This document shows, in pieces, positions 30,203 to 39,455 of a DNA stretch of 64,000 nt (positions within the stretch are counted from its first letter, which is position 1; every line of letters begins with the position of its first letter). A program made the translations under genes and the position numbers. Where the stretch lies: NCBI RefSeq assembly GCF_900218015.1, contig NZ_UFQQ01000005.1, positions 186,001-250,000 of the forward strand. Direction: 5' to 3'. The DNA is from Rhodopseudomonas pentothenatexigens. Lineage in GTDB: Bacteria; Pseudomonadota; Alphaproteobacteria; Rhizobiales; Xanthobacteraceae. The notes under the pieces are model-generated. The model ran no database searches and was not told the origin of the DNA. It was given only the letters and a program-made list of their open reading frames with translations.

Positions 30203-31810
30203 ATGGCGATCGACGGTGTAAGCGGGCGTACTTCCTATATCGGCTCCACCATTCTCAACCTGCGCAGCCAGCTCGAGACGCTGAGCCAGCAGCTCGCCAC
30301 CGGCCGGGTCTCGCAGACCTATGCGGGCGACGGCACCGGTCGCAGCCTGGCGATCGGCCTGCGGGCGCAGATGGCGAACATCGCCAGCTACAGCGACACG
30401 ATGACCAACATCACCACCCGCATCAGCGTGGCGAATCTGTCGCTGCAGCGGATGGCCGAGATCAGCAGCGAGGTGAAGGGCGCGGCGGTGAGTGCCGGCT
30501 CGACGCTCGACAACACCGGCCAGACCCCGGGACAAAAGACTGCGTCGCTCGACTTCTTCGACTCCGTCGACATGCTGAACGCGCAGGTCGGCGACCGCTA
30601 TCTGTTCGGCGGCCGGGTCACCGACACCGCTCCGGTGACTGCCGCCGACCAGATCATGAACGGGAACGGTGCCGCGGTCGCCGGGCTGAAACAGGTGATC
30701 AGCGAGCGCCACGACGCCGACGTCGGCACGACCGGTATGGGCCGTACCATCGTCTCTGCCGGCGCGACCGCGACCGCGGTGCAGATCGGCGAGGATTTCG
30801 CCGCCAATCCATATGCCTTGCCCGATCCGATCGGGGCGTCTCCGTTCGGGCTGAAGCTCGACGCGATTTCCACCACCATCGCCGGCGCGACTGTGACCCA
30901 GCCGACCGAGACGCCGCCGACCACGCCGCCGGCGGCACCGAACCCGGTGGCGATGGGAATCGACCTCAACGGCGTGATCCCGAACGAAGGCGACGCGGTC
31001 AAGTTCACCTTCGACCTGCCGGACGGCACCCAGGAGACCATCACGCTGACGGCTTCCTCGAAGACGCCGCTGCCGGACAATTGCTTCGCGATCGATCAAG
31101 GCGATCCGACCGCAGTGCCGCCGGTCGCCCCGTCGTCCTCGGTCACCGCGACCAACCTGCAGACGGCCCTGACCGCGGCCGTGAAGAAGCTGGCCAACGG
31201 TCCGCTGGCCGCGGCGTCGGCCATCAAAGCCGGCAACGATTTCTTCAACAACACCCCGCCGCTCCGGGTCGCCGGCACCGCGCCGTTCGGCGCCGCCACC
31301 GCGCAGGTCGCGGGTACCAAAGACAACACCGTCTTCTGGTACAATGGCGAGCCGGACTCGGCGAGCGATCCGGCGCGCGGCACCGCCGTCGCCAAGATCG
31401 ACGACGCCATCACGGTGCAATACGGCGCCCGCGCCGACGAACAGGCGCTGCGCAAGCAGTTGCAGACCGTGGCGGTGTTCGCAGCGGTCACGACCTCGGC
31501 GACCGATCCCTACAGCTCCGGCAAGATCGCGGGGTTGAACCAGCGGGTCGCCGCCAATCTCGCGGTGGTGCCGGGCGAGCAGTCGATCCAGAACATGCAG
31601 GCCGAACTGGCCGGCGCCCAGGCCTCGATCAAGGCCACCAGCAATCGGCAGGTCCAGAGCAAGGCGCTGGCGCAGACCATGCTGAGTTCGATCGAAGGCA
31701 TCAACAACGACGAGGTCGCGACCAAAATCCTGGCGCTGCAGACAGCGCTGCAGGCGTCGTATCAGACGACGTCGAAACTCTATCAGCTCAGCCTCGTCAA
31801 GTTTCTCTAG
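30203..31810 (+). CDS. flgL: Flagellar hook-associated protein 3 (FlgL)
   Basis: A 535-aa junction protein of the flagellin superfamily. The N-terminal helix has L-R-S-Q-L-E-T-L-S-Q-Q-L-A-T-G-R-V-S, and the C-terminus has N-N-D-E-V-A-T-K-I-L-A-L-Q-T-A-L-Q-A-S-Y-Q-T-T-S, as in FlgL. It is longer than the E. coli protein (about 317 aa) because of a Pro/Thr-rich linker near 230-250 followed by a globular insert to about 400. It is the last gene of the flgEKL unit. Nothing resembling FlgD or FliK lies in the window. Confidence 0.92.
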   Translation: MAIDGVSGRTSYIGSTILNLRSQLETLSQQLATGRVSQTYAGDGTGRSLAIGLRAQMANIASYSDTMTNITTRISVANLSLQRMAEISSEVKGAAVSAGSTLDNTGQTPGQKTASLDFFDSVDMLNAQVGDRYLFGGRVTDTAPVTAADQIMNGNGAAVAGLKQVISERHDADVGTTGMGRTIVSAGATATAVQIGEDFAANPYALPDPIGASPFGLKLDAISTTIAGATVTQPTETPPTTPPAAPNPVAMGIDLNGVIPNEGDAVKFTFDLPDGTQETITLTASSKTPLPDNCFAIDQGDPTAVPPVAPSSSVTATNLQTALTAAVKKLANGPLAAASAIKAGNDFFNNTPPLRVAGTAPFGAATAQVAGTKDNTVFWYNGEPDSASDPARGTAVAKIDDAITVQYGARADEQALRKQLQTVAVFAAVTTSATDPYSSGKIAGLNQRVAANLAVVPGEQSIQNMQAELAGAQASIKATSNRQVQSKALAQTMLSSIEGINNDEVATKILALQTALQASYQTTSKLYQLSLVKFL

Positions 31811-32116
31811 TTAATTATCTCTGAACGAGGGGCCGCTGCTCCGGCGGCCGCTCGGCGTGTTATTTCGCGCCGCTGAGCTGTCGCAGCTGCAGCCAAGTCA
31901 TCCTAAACGCTCACAGATCCAGACAAACCACGTAGTCTTGCGAGGCTTCGGGTCGCGTCCCGACGCTCGTCTCATCTTGCACAAACCAGTGATTTTACGG
32001 GCGTTTCCTTCCGTCAAACCCGGTTCTCTGCCTTTACGCAATTTTAGAGTCTCGCCGGCAAGGTTCCGCGGCCGATCAAGAAGATCGCGTTTGCACACCA
32101 GGAAGGTAGCATCAAA
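31811..32116 (+). other. 306-bp leader/intergenic region of flagellin 1
   Basis: No gene is seen. GGCCGC (31841-31846) and GCGGCC (31854-31859) form a hairpin without a T-tract. TTAA-N7-TGAA at 31811-31825 is a one-mismatch CtrA-like site. I found no convincing sigma-54 or sigma-28 promoter. The last bases, CAGGAAGGTAGCATC, are nearly shared with the flagellin 2 leader and hold the ribosome binding site. A long leader fits FlbT-type mRNA control. Confidence 0.5.
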
Positions 32117-34795
32117 ATGTCCGGTATCGTTCTATCCAACGCCGTTCGCCAGAATCTTTCGTCGCTCCAGGCCACGGCTGATTTGCTCGCCACCACCCAA
32201 AGCCGCCTCTCGTCCGGCAAGAAGGTGAACACGGCGCTCGACAATCCGACCAACTTCTTCACCGCCGCTTCGCTCGACAGCCGCGCCAGCGACATCAACA
32301 ACCTGCTCGACGGCATCGGCAACGGCGTGCAGATCCTGCAGGCCGCCAACACCGGCATCACCTCGCTGAACAAGCTGGTCGACAGCGCCAAGTCGATCGC
32401 CAACCAGGCTCTGCAGACCACCTCCGGCTATTCGACCAAGTCGAACGTGTCGGCGACCATCTCCGGCGCCACCGCTGACGACCTGCGCGGCACCCAGAGC
32501 TTCAGCAACGCGGTTGCGACTTCGAACGTGATCTTCGACGGTACCGCCGGCGGCACCACCGCGGCGTCCTCGACCGACACGCTCGGCGGCGCGATCGTCA
32601 GCATCGCGTCCGATCCCAGCACTCCCGTTGTGGTCGCGGCTGCCGTCGACAACTCGGCGGCGGGCAGCGCGCTCACGGTCGGCACCGCCGGTGCGACCGC
32701 GGCCGGCACCAACCTGATCAGCGAACTGACCAACGGTGCGACCTCGACGGCGACCGGTCCGGCTGCGGGTGACTCGATCACCGTCAACGGCAAGACCATC
32801 ACCTTCACCACCGCCGGCGCCGCCAGCAAGGACAGCGAAGGCAACTACACGATCGGTATCGACCAGACCGTCAACTCGCTGCTCGACACCATCGACACGA
32901 TCAACGGCAACACCGGCTTGACCTCGACCGTGACTGCCGGTGCGATCACCTTGCACACCGGCACCAACAGCCCGCTGACGATCGGTGACAACTCCGGCGG
33001 TACCGTGCTTACCAAGCTCGGGCTGACCGCGCAGACCATCAACACCACCGCGGCGGCGACCTCGACCCAGCAGATCTCGTCCACGACGCAGCTGTTCAAC
33101 ACCAACGGTGGCCTGACCAGCACGTCGATCTCGGACGGAACCCAGCTGACGGTGAACGGCAAGACCATCACCTTCAAGACCGCCGACGCGCCGCAGGGCA
33201 ACAACATCGCGTCCGGCACCGGCGTGCTCGGCCGCATCGGCACCGACGGCAACGGCAACTCGACGATCTATCTCGGCAACCAGACCAACTTCACCAACGC
33301 CACGGTGGGTGATCTGTTGACCGCGATCGACCTGGCGAACGGCGTCAAGTCGGCGTCGATCTCCAACGGCGTCGCCACCATCAGCACCAACTCGGGTCAG
33401 ACGGCGTCCACCTCCACCGCCGGCGTCACCACCATCCGCAGCTCGACCGGCGCTGACCTGAACGTCACCGGCTTCACCGATCTGTTCAAGAACCTCGGCC
33501 TGACCACCGCTTCCGGTACCGGCCCGCTGACGCTGACCAAGCAGCGCACCACCAGCGCTTCGACGCTGGGCACGCTGATCCAGGACGGCTCGACGCTCAA
33601 CGTGAACGGCAAGACCATCACGTTCACGAACGCCGGCACCCCGGCCGCCTCGGCGAGCCGTACCGGCATCAGCGGCAACGTCGAGACCGACGGCTCGGGC
33701 AACTCGACCGTGTACCTGCAGAAGGGCACCCTCGACGACGTGCTGAAGGCGATCGACCTCGCCACCGGCGTGCGGACTGCGACCCTCGGCGCCTCCGGTG
33801 CGGTGATCTCGACCGCGCAGGGCACCGCCAACTCGACGATCTCCAGCGGCTCGCTGAAGATCTCGACCGGCCTCGCCTCCGATCTCAGCATCAGCGGTGG
33901 TTCCGGCAACGCTCTGTCGGCGCTCGGCCTCACCGGCGCGAGCGGCACCTCGGACTCGTTCACCGCGGCCCGCGGCACCGCCGCCGGCAGCCTGAACGGC
34001 AAGACGCTGACCTTCACGTCGTTCAACGGCGGCGCGGGCGTCAACGTCACCCTGGGTGACGGCACCAACGGCACCGTCAAGTCGCTGGCCCAGCTCAACA
34101 CCGCGCTGGCCGCCAACAACATGACCGCGTCGATCGACAACGCCACCGGCAAGCTGACGATCGCTGCGTCGAACGACTACGCGTCCCACACCCTGGGCGG
34201 CGCGGACGGCGGCGTGATCGGCGGCTCTCTGGCCACGACCCTGACCTTCTCGGTGCCGACCGCACCGGTGGCGGACGTCAATGCCCAGAACACCCGCGCC
34301 GGTCTGGTCAAGCAGTTCAACGACGTGCTCGAGCAGATCAAGACCACGGCGCAGGATGCCTCCTTCAACGGTGTCAACCTGCTGAACGGCGACACCCTGA
34401 AGCTGGTGTTCAACGAAACCGGCAAGTCGACGATCTCGATCCAGGGCGTCACCTTCAACCCGACCGGCCTCGGCCTGTCGACCCTGGCCTCGGGCACCGA
34501 CTTCATCGACAACAAGGCCACCAATGCGGTCCTGGACAAGCTGAGCACGGCGTCGACCTCGCTCCGCTCGCAGGCCTCCGCGTTCGGTTCGAACCTGTCG
34601 ATCGTGCAGGCCCGTCAGGAGTTCTCCAAGAACCTGATCGCGGTGCTGCAGACCGGCTCGTCCAACCTGACGCTGGCCGACACCAACGAGGAAGCGGCGA
34701 ACAGCCAGGCGCTGACCACCCGCCAGTCGATCGCGGTGTCTGCGCTGTCGCTGGCCAACCAGTCGCAGCAGAGCGTGCTGCAGCTCCTCCGCTAA
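32117..34795 (+). CDS. Giant flagellin (copy 1), 892 aa
   Basis: A filament subunit. The N-terminal D0/D1 part (1-140: L-S-S-G-K-K-V-N-T-A-L-D-N-P and N-T-G-I-T-S-L-N-K-L) and the C-terminal D1/D0 part (A-N-S-Q-A-L-T-T-R-Q-S-I-A-V-S) are standard. The central part (about 150-720) is very large and repetitive: near-identical V-N-G-K-T-I-T-F units start at about residues 223, 346 and 496, with a diverged one near 626. They resemble the DUF1522-type domains of Bradyrhizobium-group flagellins. No cysteine is present, and Ser/Thr are abundant, offering O-glycosylation sites. A strong terminator follows. The paralogue lies at 50424 in the same orientation. Confidence 0.95.
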   Translation: MSGIVLSNAVRQNLSSLQATADLLATTQSRLSSGKKVNTALDNPTNFFTAASLDSRASDINNLLDGIGNGVQILQAANTGITSLNKLVDSAKSIANQALQTTSGYSTKSNVSATISGATADDLRGTQSFSNAVATSNVIFDGTAGGTTAASSTDTLGGAIVSIASDPSTPVVVAAAVDNSAAGSALTVGTAGATAAGTNLISELTNGATSTATGPAAGDSITVNGKTITFTTAGAASKDSEGNYTIGIDQTVNSLLDTIDTINGNTGLTSTVTAGAITLHTGTNSPLTIGDNSGGTVLTKLGLTAQTINTTAAATSTQQISSTTQLFNTNGGLTSTSISDGTQLTVNGKTITFKTADAPQGNNIASGTGVLGRIGTDGNGNSTIYLGNQTNFTNATVGDLLTAIDLANGVKSASISNGVATISTNSGQTASTSTAGVTTIRSSTGADLNVTGFTDLFKNLGLTTASGTGPLTLTKQRTTSASTLGTLIQDGSTLNVNGKTITFTNAGTPAASASRTGISGNVETDGSGNSTVYLQKGTLDDVLKAIDLATGVRTATLGASGAVISTAQGTANSTISSGSLKISTGLASDLSISGGSGNALSALGLTGASGTSDSFTAARGTAAGSLNGKTLTFTSFNGGAGVNVTLGDGTNGTVKSLAQLNTALAANNMTASIDNATGKLTIAASNDYASHTLGGADGGVIGGSLATTLTFSVPTAPVADVNAQNTRAGLVKQFNDVLEQIKTTAQDASFNGVNLLNGDTLKLVFNETGKSTISIQGVTFNPTGLGLSTLASGTDFIDNKATNAVLDKLSTASTSLRSQASAFGSNLSIVQARQEFSKNLIAVLQTGSSNLTLADTNEEAANSQALTTRQSIAVSALSLANQSQQSVLQLLR

Positions 34796-34826
34796 TCGCA
34801 GCGTAGCTGATCGAACGACTGAAGGC

Positions 34827-34855
34827 GGCGGGGGCGACCCCGCCGTCTTTTTTTC
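34827..34855 (+). terminator. Rho-independent terminator after flagellin 1
   Basis: GGCGGGG (34827-34833) pairs with CCCCGCC (34838-34844) around a GNRA-type GCGA loop, followed by TCTTTTTTT. It lies 32 nt after the stop codon. Confidence 0.9.
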
Positions 34856-34947
34856 TGCCCGGCTGCGACCGGCCCGAGGTTCGTGTTGCGGGCAGGGATG
34901 CAGTAAGGTGCAGGTGATTCGGGTTGTTCCAGAAACGGCGCCGTTGC

Positions 34948-35880
34948 ATGACCGACATCGCCCCGACGGCAGATACAAACGCCGCGCCTCCGGACGCGCC
35001 GGCGCCGCATGCGCCGGGTCCCGACCGTATCCTCGCCGACATCATCGCCGCGCTGCCCGAACTGGCGCGGCATCACGCCCCGGGGGGAGCCGCCTACACC
35101 GCGCTGTCCTCGGCGGCGCGCAGCGCCGTGGTGGCGCTGTTCGCGCGCGGCGGCCGCGACGTGACGTTCGGCCCGTTCGGGCCGATCAGCTTTCCCTATC
35201 ACCGGATGGGCGCGGTGGACTCGCTCGACCTGTTCGGGCTCGATGAACTGATCCTGTTTTCGTTCTACTGGCAGAACCGCGGCCGCTACCGCCGCGTCGC
35301 CGACATCGGCGGCAATATCGGCCTGCACAGCCTGGTGATGGCGCGCTGCGGCTTTGCGGTCGAAACCTACGAACCGGACCCCGAGCACGTCGCGCTGTTT
35401 CAGGCCAACATGCGTGCCAACGGCATCACCACGGTCCACGTCAACGAGGCGGCGGTCTCGGCGCGAGCCGGCGAGGCGGAATTCCTGCGGCTGCGCGGCA
35501 ACACCACCGGCAGCCACATCGCCGGCGCCAAGCTCGATCCCTACGGCGAGATCGATCGCTTCAAGGTTCGGCTCGCCGCCTTTGACGACATTGCCGCAAC
35601 GGCGGACTTCGCCAAGATCGACGCCGAAGGCCACGAGGCGGTGATCATCACCTCGCTGCCGCGCGAACGCTGGGCGACGATCGACGTCATGCTCGAGATC
35701 GGCAGCGACGCCAACGCTTCGGCGATCTTCGACTATGCGCGCGACGCCGGCGTGCGTCTGTTCACCCAGAAGACCGGCTGGCGCCGGGCGGAGACGCTGG
35801 CCGACCTGCCGACCTCCTACAAGCAGGGCAGCGCGTTCCTCACCGCCAAGGATGCGATGCCCGGGCTGCCGCCGTCATAA
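34948..35880 (+). CDS. FkbM-family SAM-dependent methyltransferase
   Basis: About 310 aa. V-A-D-I-G-G-N-I-G-L-H-S near residue 115 is SAM motif I; E-T-Y-E-P-D-P follows as the acidic motif II, and K-I-D-A-E-G-H-E is the FkbM family signature. Members O-methylate sugars or small molecules. ATG 34948 is chosen; a TTG at 34924 is in frame, with no clear Shine-Dalgarno for either. The N-terminus is Ala/Pro-rich. Lying between a flagellin and sugar-nucleotide genes, it may methylate the flagellin glycan (inference). Confidence 0.85.
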   Translation: MTDIAPTADTNAAPPDAPAPHAPGPDRILADIIAALPELARHHAPGGAAYTALSSAARSAVVALFARGGRDVTFGPFGPISFPYHRMGAVDSLDLFGLDELILFSFYWQNRGRYRRVADIGGNIGLHSLVMARCGFAVETYEPDPEHVALFQANMRANGITTVHVNEAAVSARAGEAEFLRLRGNTTGSHIAGAKLDPYGEIDRFKVRLAAFDDIAATADFAKIDAEGHEAVIITSLPRERWATIDVMLEIGSDANASAIFDYARDAGVRLFTQKTGWRRAETLADLPTSYKQGSAFLTAKDAMPGLPPS

Positions 35881-36006
35881 TGATCCGCGCTTGCCAGGTA
35901 GTATTCCGAGGCGACTCGGGTCGCGCGGCGATGGCCGGCCATGATTTACACATTGCTAACGAATCACGCGCAACCGTGATGGCTCGGAATGCCGAGGACG
36001 CCGCCG

Positions 36007-36675
36007 ATGACGCAGTCGCGTAACAGCACCGCCCCCGTTCCCGACGACGTCCCTGAGGATGTCGCCGCGACGCCGCTGCTGTCGAAACGACAGATGCTCG
36101 GCTATTACGATCACCTTCGGGCGACGCTCGCTGCCGCACAGGCCTCCGATTGCGAAGGCCGGCCGTTCGCGCAGGAAGTCGCCGCCTCGCTGGTGATCGC
36201 CTGGGCCCGCGAGGTCCATGCCGAAGGCCGCAAGCTGATGTTCATCGGCAATGGCGGCAGCGCCGCGATCGCCAGCCATATGGCCACCGACTATTCCAAG
36301 AACGGCGGCATGCGCGCGCTCTGCCTCAACGATGGCGCGATGCTGACCTGTCTCGGCAACGACTACGGCTACGAGCAGGTGTTCGCCAAGCAGATCGAGC
36401 TGTTCGCGCAGGACGGCGATCTGCTGATCGCGATCTCCTCGTCCGGGCGTTCGCCGAACATCCTCAACGCGGTGGCTGCGGCCCGTGTCCGCGGCTGCCG
36501 GGTGATCACCCTGAGCGGATTTTCGGCGGACAATCCGCTGCGCCGCGAGGGCGACATCAATTTCTACCTCGCCTCCGATCAATACGGTTTCGTCGAGCTC
36601 GGCCATCTGACGATCTGCCATGCCATCCTCGATTTCGCCTGCGGCCAGCGCGTGCCGCTGCCGGCGGCCGGCTGA
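36007..36675 (+). CDS. SIS-domain isomerase, GmhA-like (sedoheptulose-7-phosphate isomerase)
   Basis: A 222-aa phosphosugar isomerase. F-I-G-N-G-G-S-A-A-I-A-S-H-M-A-T-D contains the phosphate-binding Ser/Gly loop, and A-I-S-S-S-G-R-S-P-N is the second phosphate loop, both as in GmhA. C-terminal E-L-G-H-L-T-I-C-H holds the catalytic His. GmhA makes D-glycero-D-manno-heptose 7-phosphate from sedoheptulose 7-phosphate. ATG 36007 has GAGGA 9 nt upstream. An HldE-like kinase/nucleotidyltransferase lies 6 kb on, so heptose activation is the natural reading. Confidence 0.88.
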   Translation: MTQSRNSTAPVPDDVPEDVAATPLLSKRQMLGYYDHLRATLAAAQASDCEGRPFAQEVAASLVIAWAREVHAEGRKLMFIGNGGSAAIASHMATDYSKNGGMRALCLNDGAMLTCLGNDYGYEQVFAKQIELFAQDGDLLIAISSSGRSPNILNAVAAARVRGCRVITLSGFSADNPLRREGDINFYLASDQYGFVELGHLTICHAILDFACGQRVPLPAAG

Positions 36676-36814
36676 CCGGACCAAACGAGACCGATCCGGG
36701 CGGCCCTATCAGGGCGTGCGGAAATGCGTTTATCTCTTGCATTCAGGGCTGAAGTGATTCGTCGGCGCTGCGAAGCGTCGCGCCGGGGACGGGCTGATCA
36801 GTGGGAATGACGCG

Positions 36815-37753
36815 ATGAAGATCCTGGTGACCGGCGCCTGCGGCTACGTCGGGACCACGCTGGTGCCGAAGCTGCTGGCGCGCGGCGACGACGTGGTGGC
36901 GTTCGACATCATGTGGTTCGGCAACGATCTGCCGCCGCATCCGAAGCTGACGGTGGTTCGCGGCGACGTTCGCGATACGGGCTCGATCGATCTCTCCGGG
37001 ATCGACGCGATCGTGCATCTCGCTTCGGTCGCCAACGATCCGTGCGGCGACCTCGACCCCAAGCTGACCTGGGAGATCAGCGCGCTCGCCACCATGCAGC
37101 TCGCCGACCGCGCCGCGCGCGCCGGGATCCAGCGCTTCGTCTACGCCTCGTCCGGCAGCGTCTACGGCATCAAGGACGAAGAGCAGGTCACCGAGGACCT
37201 GACGCTGGAGCCGATCTCCGAATACAACAAGACCAAGATGGTGGCCGAGCGGGTGATGCTCAGCTACGCAGGCGACATGGCGGTGCAGATCGTCCGCCCG
37301 GCGACGGTGTGCGGGCCGTCGCCGCGGATGCGGCTCGACGTCTCGGTCAACATGCTGACCATGCAGGCGCTGACCAATGGCGAGATCACCGTGTTCGGCG
37401 GCAATCAGGTCCGCCCCAACATCCATATCGACGACATCACCGATCTTTACCTGATGCTGCTCGACCGGCCCGAACTGCGCGGCATCTACAATGCCGGGTT
37501 CGAAAACATCTCGATCCTGGACATCGCCAAAATGGTCGACGCCCAGGTGCCGACCAAGATCACCGTCACCGCCTCGAACGATCCGCGCTCGTACCGGATC
37601 AATTCCGACAAGCTGCTGGCGACCGGCTTCAAACCGAAGAAGACGGTGAACGACGCGATCCGCGAGATCATCGTCAAATTCCAGCGCGGCGAATTGAAGA
37701 ACGAGGATCGTCACTACAATCTGCGCTGGATGCAGCGGAGCCTGCAGGCGTGA
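36815..37753 (+). CDS. NAD-dependent nucleotide-sugar epimerase/dehydratase
   Basis: A 312-aa extended SDR. T-G-A-C-G-Y-V-G at the N-terminus is the NAD-binding motif. S-S-G-S-V-Y-G and Y137-N-K-T-K141 give an intact Ser/Tyr/Lys active site. N-I-H-I-D-D-I-T near 210 is the sugar-binding region. It probably epimerises or dehydrates an activated heptose or hexose. Its TGA overlaps the GTG of the next gene, indicating translational coupling. Confidence 0.85.
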   Translation: MKILVTGACGYVGTTLVPKLLARGDDVVAFDIMWFGNDLPPHPKLTVVRGDVRDTGSIDLSGIDAIVHLASVANDPCGDLDPKLTWEISALATMQLADRAARAGIQRFVYASSGSVYGIKDEEQVTEDLTLEPISEYNKTKMVAERVMLSYAGDMAVQIVRPATVCGPSPRMRLDVSVNMLTMQALTNGEITVFGGNQVRPNIHIDDITDLYLMLLDRPELRGIYNAGFENISILDIAKMVDAQVPTKITVTASNDPRSYRINSDKLLATGFKPKKTVNDAIREIIVKFQRGELKNEDRHYNLRWMQRSLQA

Positions 37754-38787
37754 CCGGCATCGTTCCCGCGTCTGCGCCGTGTGCGATGGCCCGCGCGGGC
37801 TTCGACAAATATCTGGTGGTCGGCTCGAACTCGTTCACCGGTGCGTCGATGGTCGGCTATCTGCTCGACCAGGGCGCCGAGGTCGTCGGCATCAGCCGCT
37901 CCGACGAGCCGCACCCGGCATTCCTGCCGTATCGCTGGAAGAAGGCCGATCGTTTCCGGTTTCACAAGCTCGACCTCAACCACGATCTCGATGCGATCAT
38001 GCAGCTGGTGACCGCCGAGCGGTTTCCCTGCATCATCAATTTCGCAGCTCAGAGCATGGTCGGTGAGAGCTGGGCCAACCCGGACCATTGGTTCATGACC
38101 AATGTGGTGTCCACGGTGCGGCTGCACGAGCGCTTGCGCGCTTGCGATTTCCTCGAGCGCTACGTTCACGTCACCACGCCGGAAGTGTACGGCAACGCCA
38201 CCGGCACCCTCACCGAGGATGCGGTGTTCGATCCCTCGACGCCCTATGCGGTGTCGCGCGCGGCCGGCGACATGAGCCTGCGCTCGTATTTCCGTGCCTA
38301 CGGCTTTCCCGTGCTGTTCACCCGCGCCGCCAACGTCTATGGGCCGGGGCAGCGGCTGTACCGGATCGTGCCGCGCACCATCCTGTTCATCAAGCTCGGC
38401 CGCAAGCTGCAACTGCACGGCGGCGGCACATCGGAGCGCTCGTTCATCCACGCAGCCGACGTCGCCGACGCCACGCGGCGGATCGCCTGCAACGGCAGGC
38501 TCGGCGACAGCTATCACATCTCCACCGACCGCATCGTCACCATCCGCGCGCTGGTCGAGATGATCTGCACGATGATGGGGGCACGGTTCGAGGACCAGGT
38601 CGAGATCGTCGGCGAGCGGCTCGGCAAGGACGCCGCCTACAAGCTCGACAGCAGCAAGCTCCGCAACGAGCTCGGCTGGAGCGATCAGATCACGCTGGAG
38701 CAGGGTATCGAACAAACGATCGCCTGGATCGATCGCTGGTTCGAGGAACTGAAGAGCCAGCCGTTCGACTACGCGCACAAGCCTTGA
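37750..38787 (+). CDS. GDP-mannose-4,6-dehydratase-like protein with altered catalytic motif
   Basis: A 345-aa extended SDR. The NAD motif reads G-S-N-S-F-T-G, with Ser at the middle Gly position. The catalytic motif is Y166-A-V-S-R170, where the usual Lys of Y-x3-K is Arg. R-A-A-N-V-Y-G-P-G-Q-R-L-Y-R-I and R-S-F-I-H-A-A-D-V-A-D follow as in GMD/dTDP-glucose dehydratases. GTG 37750 overlaps the previous stop (GTGA); ATG 37786 is an alternative. It may be a dehydratase with changed chemistry, or inactive. Confidence 0.8.
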   Translation: MTGIVPASAPCAMARAGFDKYLVVGSNSFTGASMVGYLLDQGAEVVGISRSDEPHPAFLPYRWKKADRFRFHKLDLNHDLDAIMQLVTAERFPCIINFAAQSMVGESWANPDHWFMTNVVSTVRLHERLRACDFLERYVHVTTPEVYGNATGTLTEDAVFDPSTPYAVSRAAGDMSLRSYFRAYGFPVLFTRAANVYGPGQRLYRIVPRTILFIKLGRKLQLHGGGTSERSFIHAADVADATRRIACNGRLGDSYHISTDRIVTIRALVEMICTMMGARFEDQVEIVGERLGKDAAYKLDSSKLRNELGWSDQITLEQGIEQTIAWIDRWFEELKSQPFDYAHKP

Positions 38788-38795
38788 GGATCGCG

Positions 38796-39455
38796 ATGGG
38801 TCAGGAAATCGATCTGCTCGTCAATTATCCGCGCACCAAGCGCAACGTCGACGAGCGCGGCCAGACCAAGTCCGAAGAGGATCGCGCGATCGCGCGCAAA
38901 TTCGGCAAGGAGTTCTTCGACGGCGACCGCCGCCACGGCTACGGCGGCTTCAATTACATGCCGCGGTTCTGGCAGCCGGTGATCCCGACCTTCCAGCAGC
39001 ATTTCGGGCTCGACGCCTCGTCCTCGGTGCTCGACGTCGGCTGCGCCAAGGGCTTCATGCTGCACGACATGGCCGAGCTGATCCCCGGCATCACCGTGAA
39101 GGGTGTCGACGTGTCGGACTACGCCATCGCGCATGCGATCGACGACATGAAGCCGCATCTTTCCGTCGCCAGTGCGACGAAGCTGCCGTTCCCGGACAAA
39201 TCGTTCGACGTGGTGATCTCGATCAACACCGTGCATAACCTCGTCCGTGACGACTGCGCGACCGCGCTGCGCGAGATCGAGCGGGTGGCGCGCAAAGGCG
39301 CGTTCATCACCGTCGACGCCTATCGTGACGACGAGGAGAAGCGGCGGATGATGGCGTGGAATCTGACCGCGCAGACCATCATGCATGTCGACGAGTGGAA
39401 GGCGTTCTTCGCGCAAGTCGGCTACACCGGCGACTACTACTGGTTCATCCCATGA
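38796..39455 (+). CDS. Class I SAM-dependent methyltransferase
   Basis: A 219-aa methyltransferase. V-L-D-V-G-C-A-K-G-F-M near residue 75 is SAM motif I, G-V-D-V-S-D-Y motif II, and L-P-F-P-D-K-S-F-D-V-V-I-S the methyltransferase 11-type motif IV. GAGGA 6 nt before ATG 38796 overlaps the previous gene's stop. Its own stop overlaps the next ATG (ATGA). It probably modifies the sugar made by this operon; other small acceptors are possible. Confidence 0.82.
   Translation: MGQEIDLLVNYPRTKRNVDERGQTKSEEDRAIARKFGKEFFDGDRRHGYGGFNYMPRFWQPVIPTFQQHFGLDASSSVLDVGCAKGFMLHDMAELIPGITVKGVDVSDYAIAHAIDDMKPHLSVASATKLPFPDKSFDVVISINTVHNLVRDDCATALREIERVARKGAFITVDAYRDDEEKRRMMAWNLTAQTIMHVDEWKAFFAQVGYTGDYYWFIP

Noticed and set aside
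31811-32116. Sigma-54 promoter for flagellin 1
   Set aside because: TTGC motifs are present but none has GG exactly 10 nt upstream of GC in a proper -24 context.
32132-34978. 948-aa minus-strand frame over flagellin 1 (and a 914-aa one over flagellin 2, 50466-53210)
   Set aside because: Both are Arg/Gly/Val-rich antisense shadows caused by strong third-position GC bias in the repetitive flagellins.
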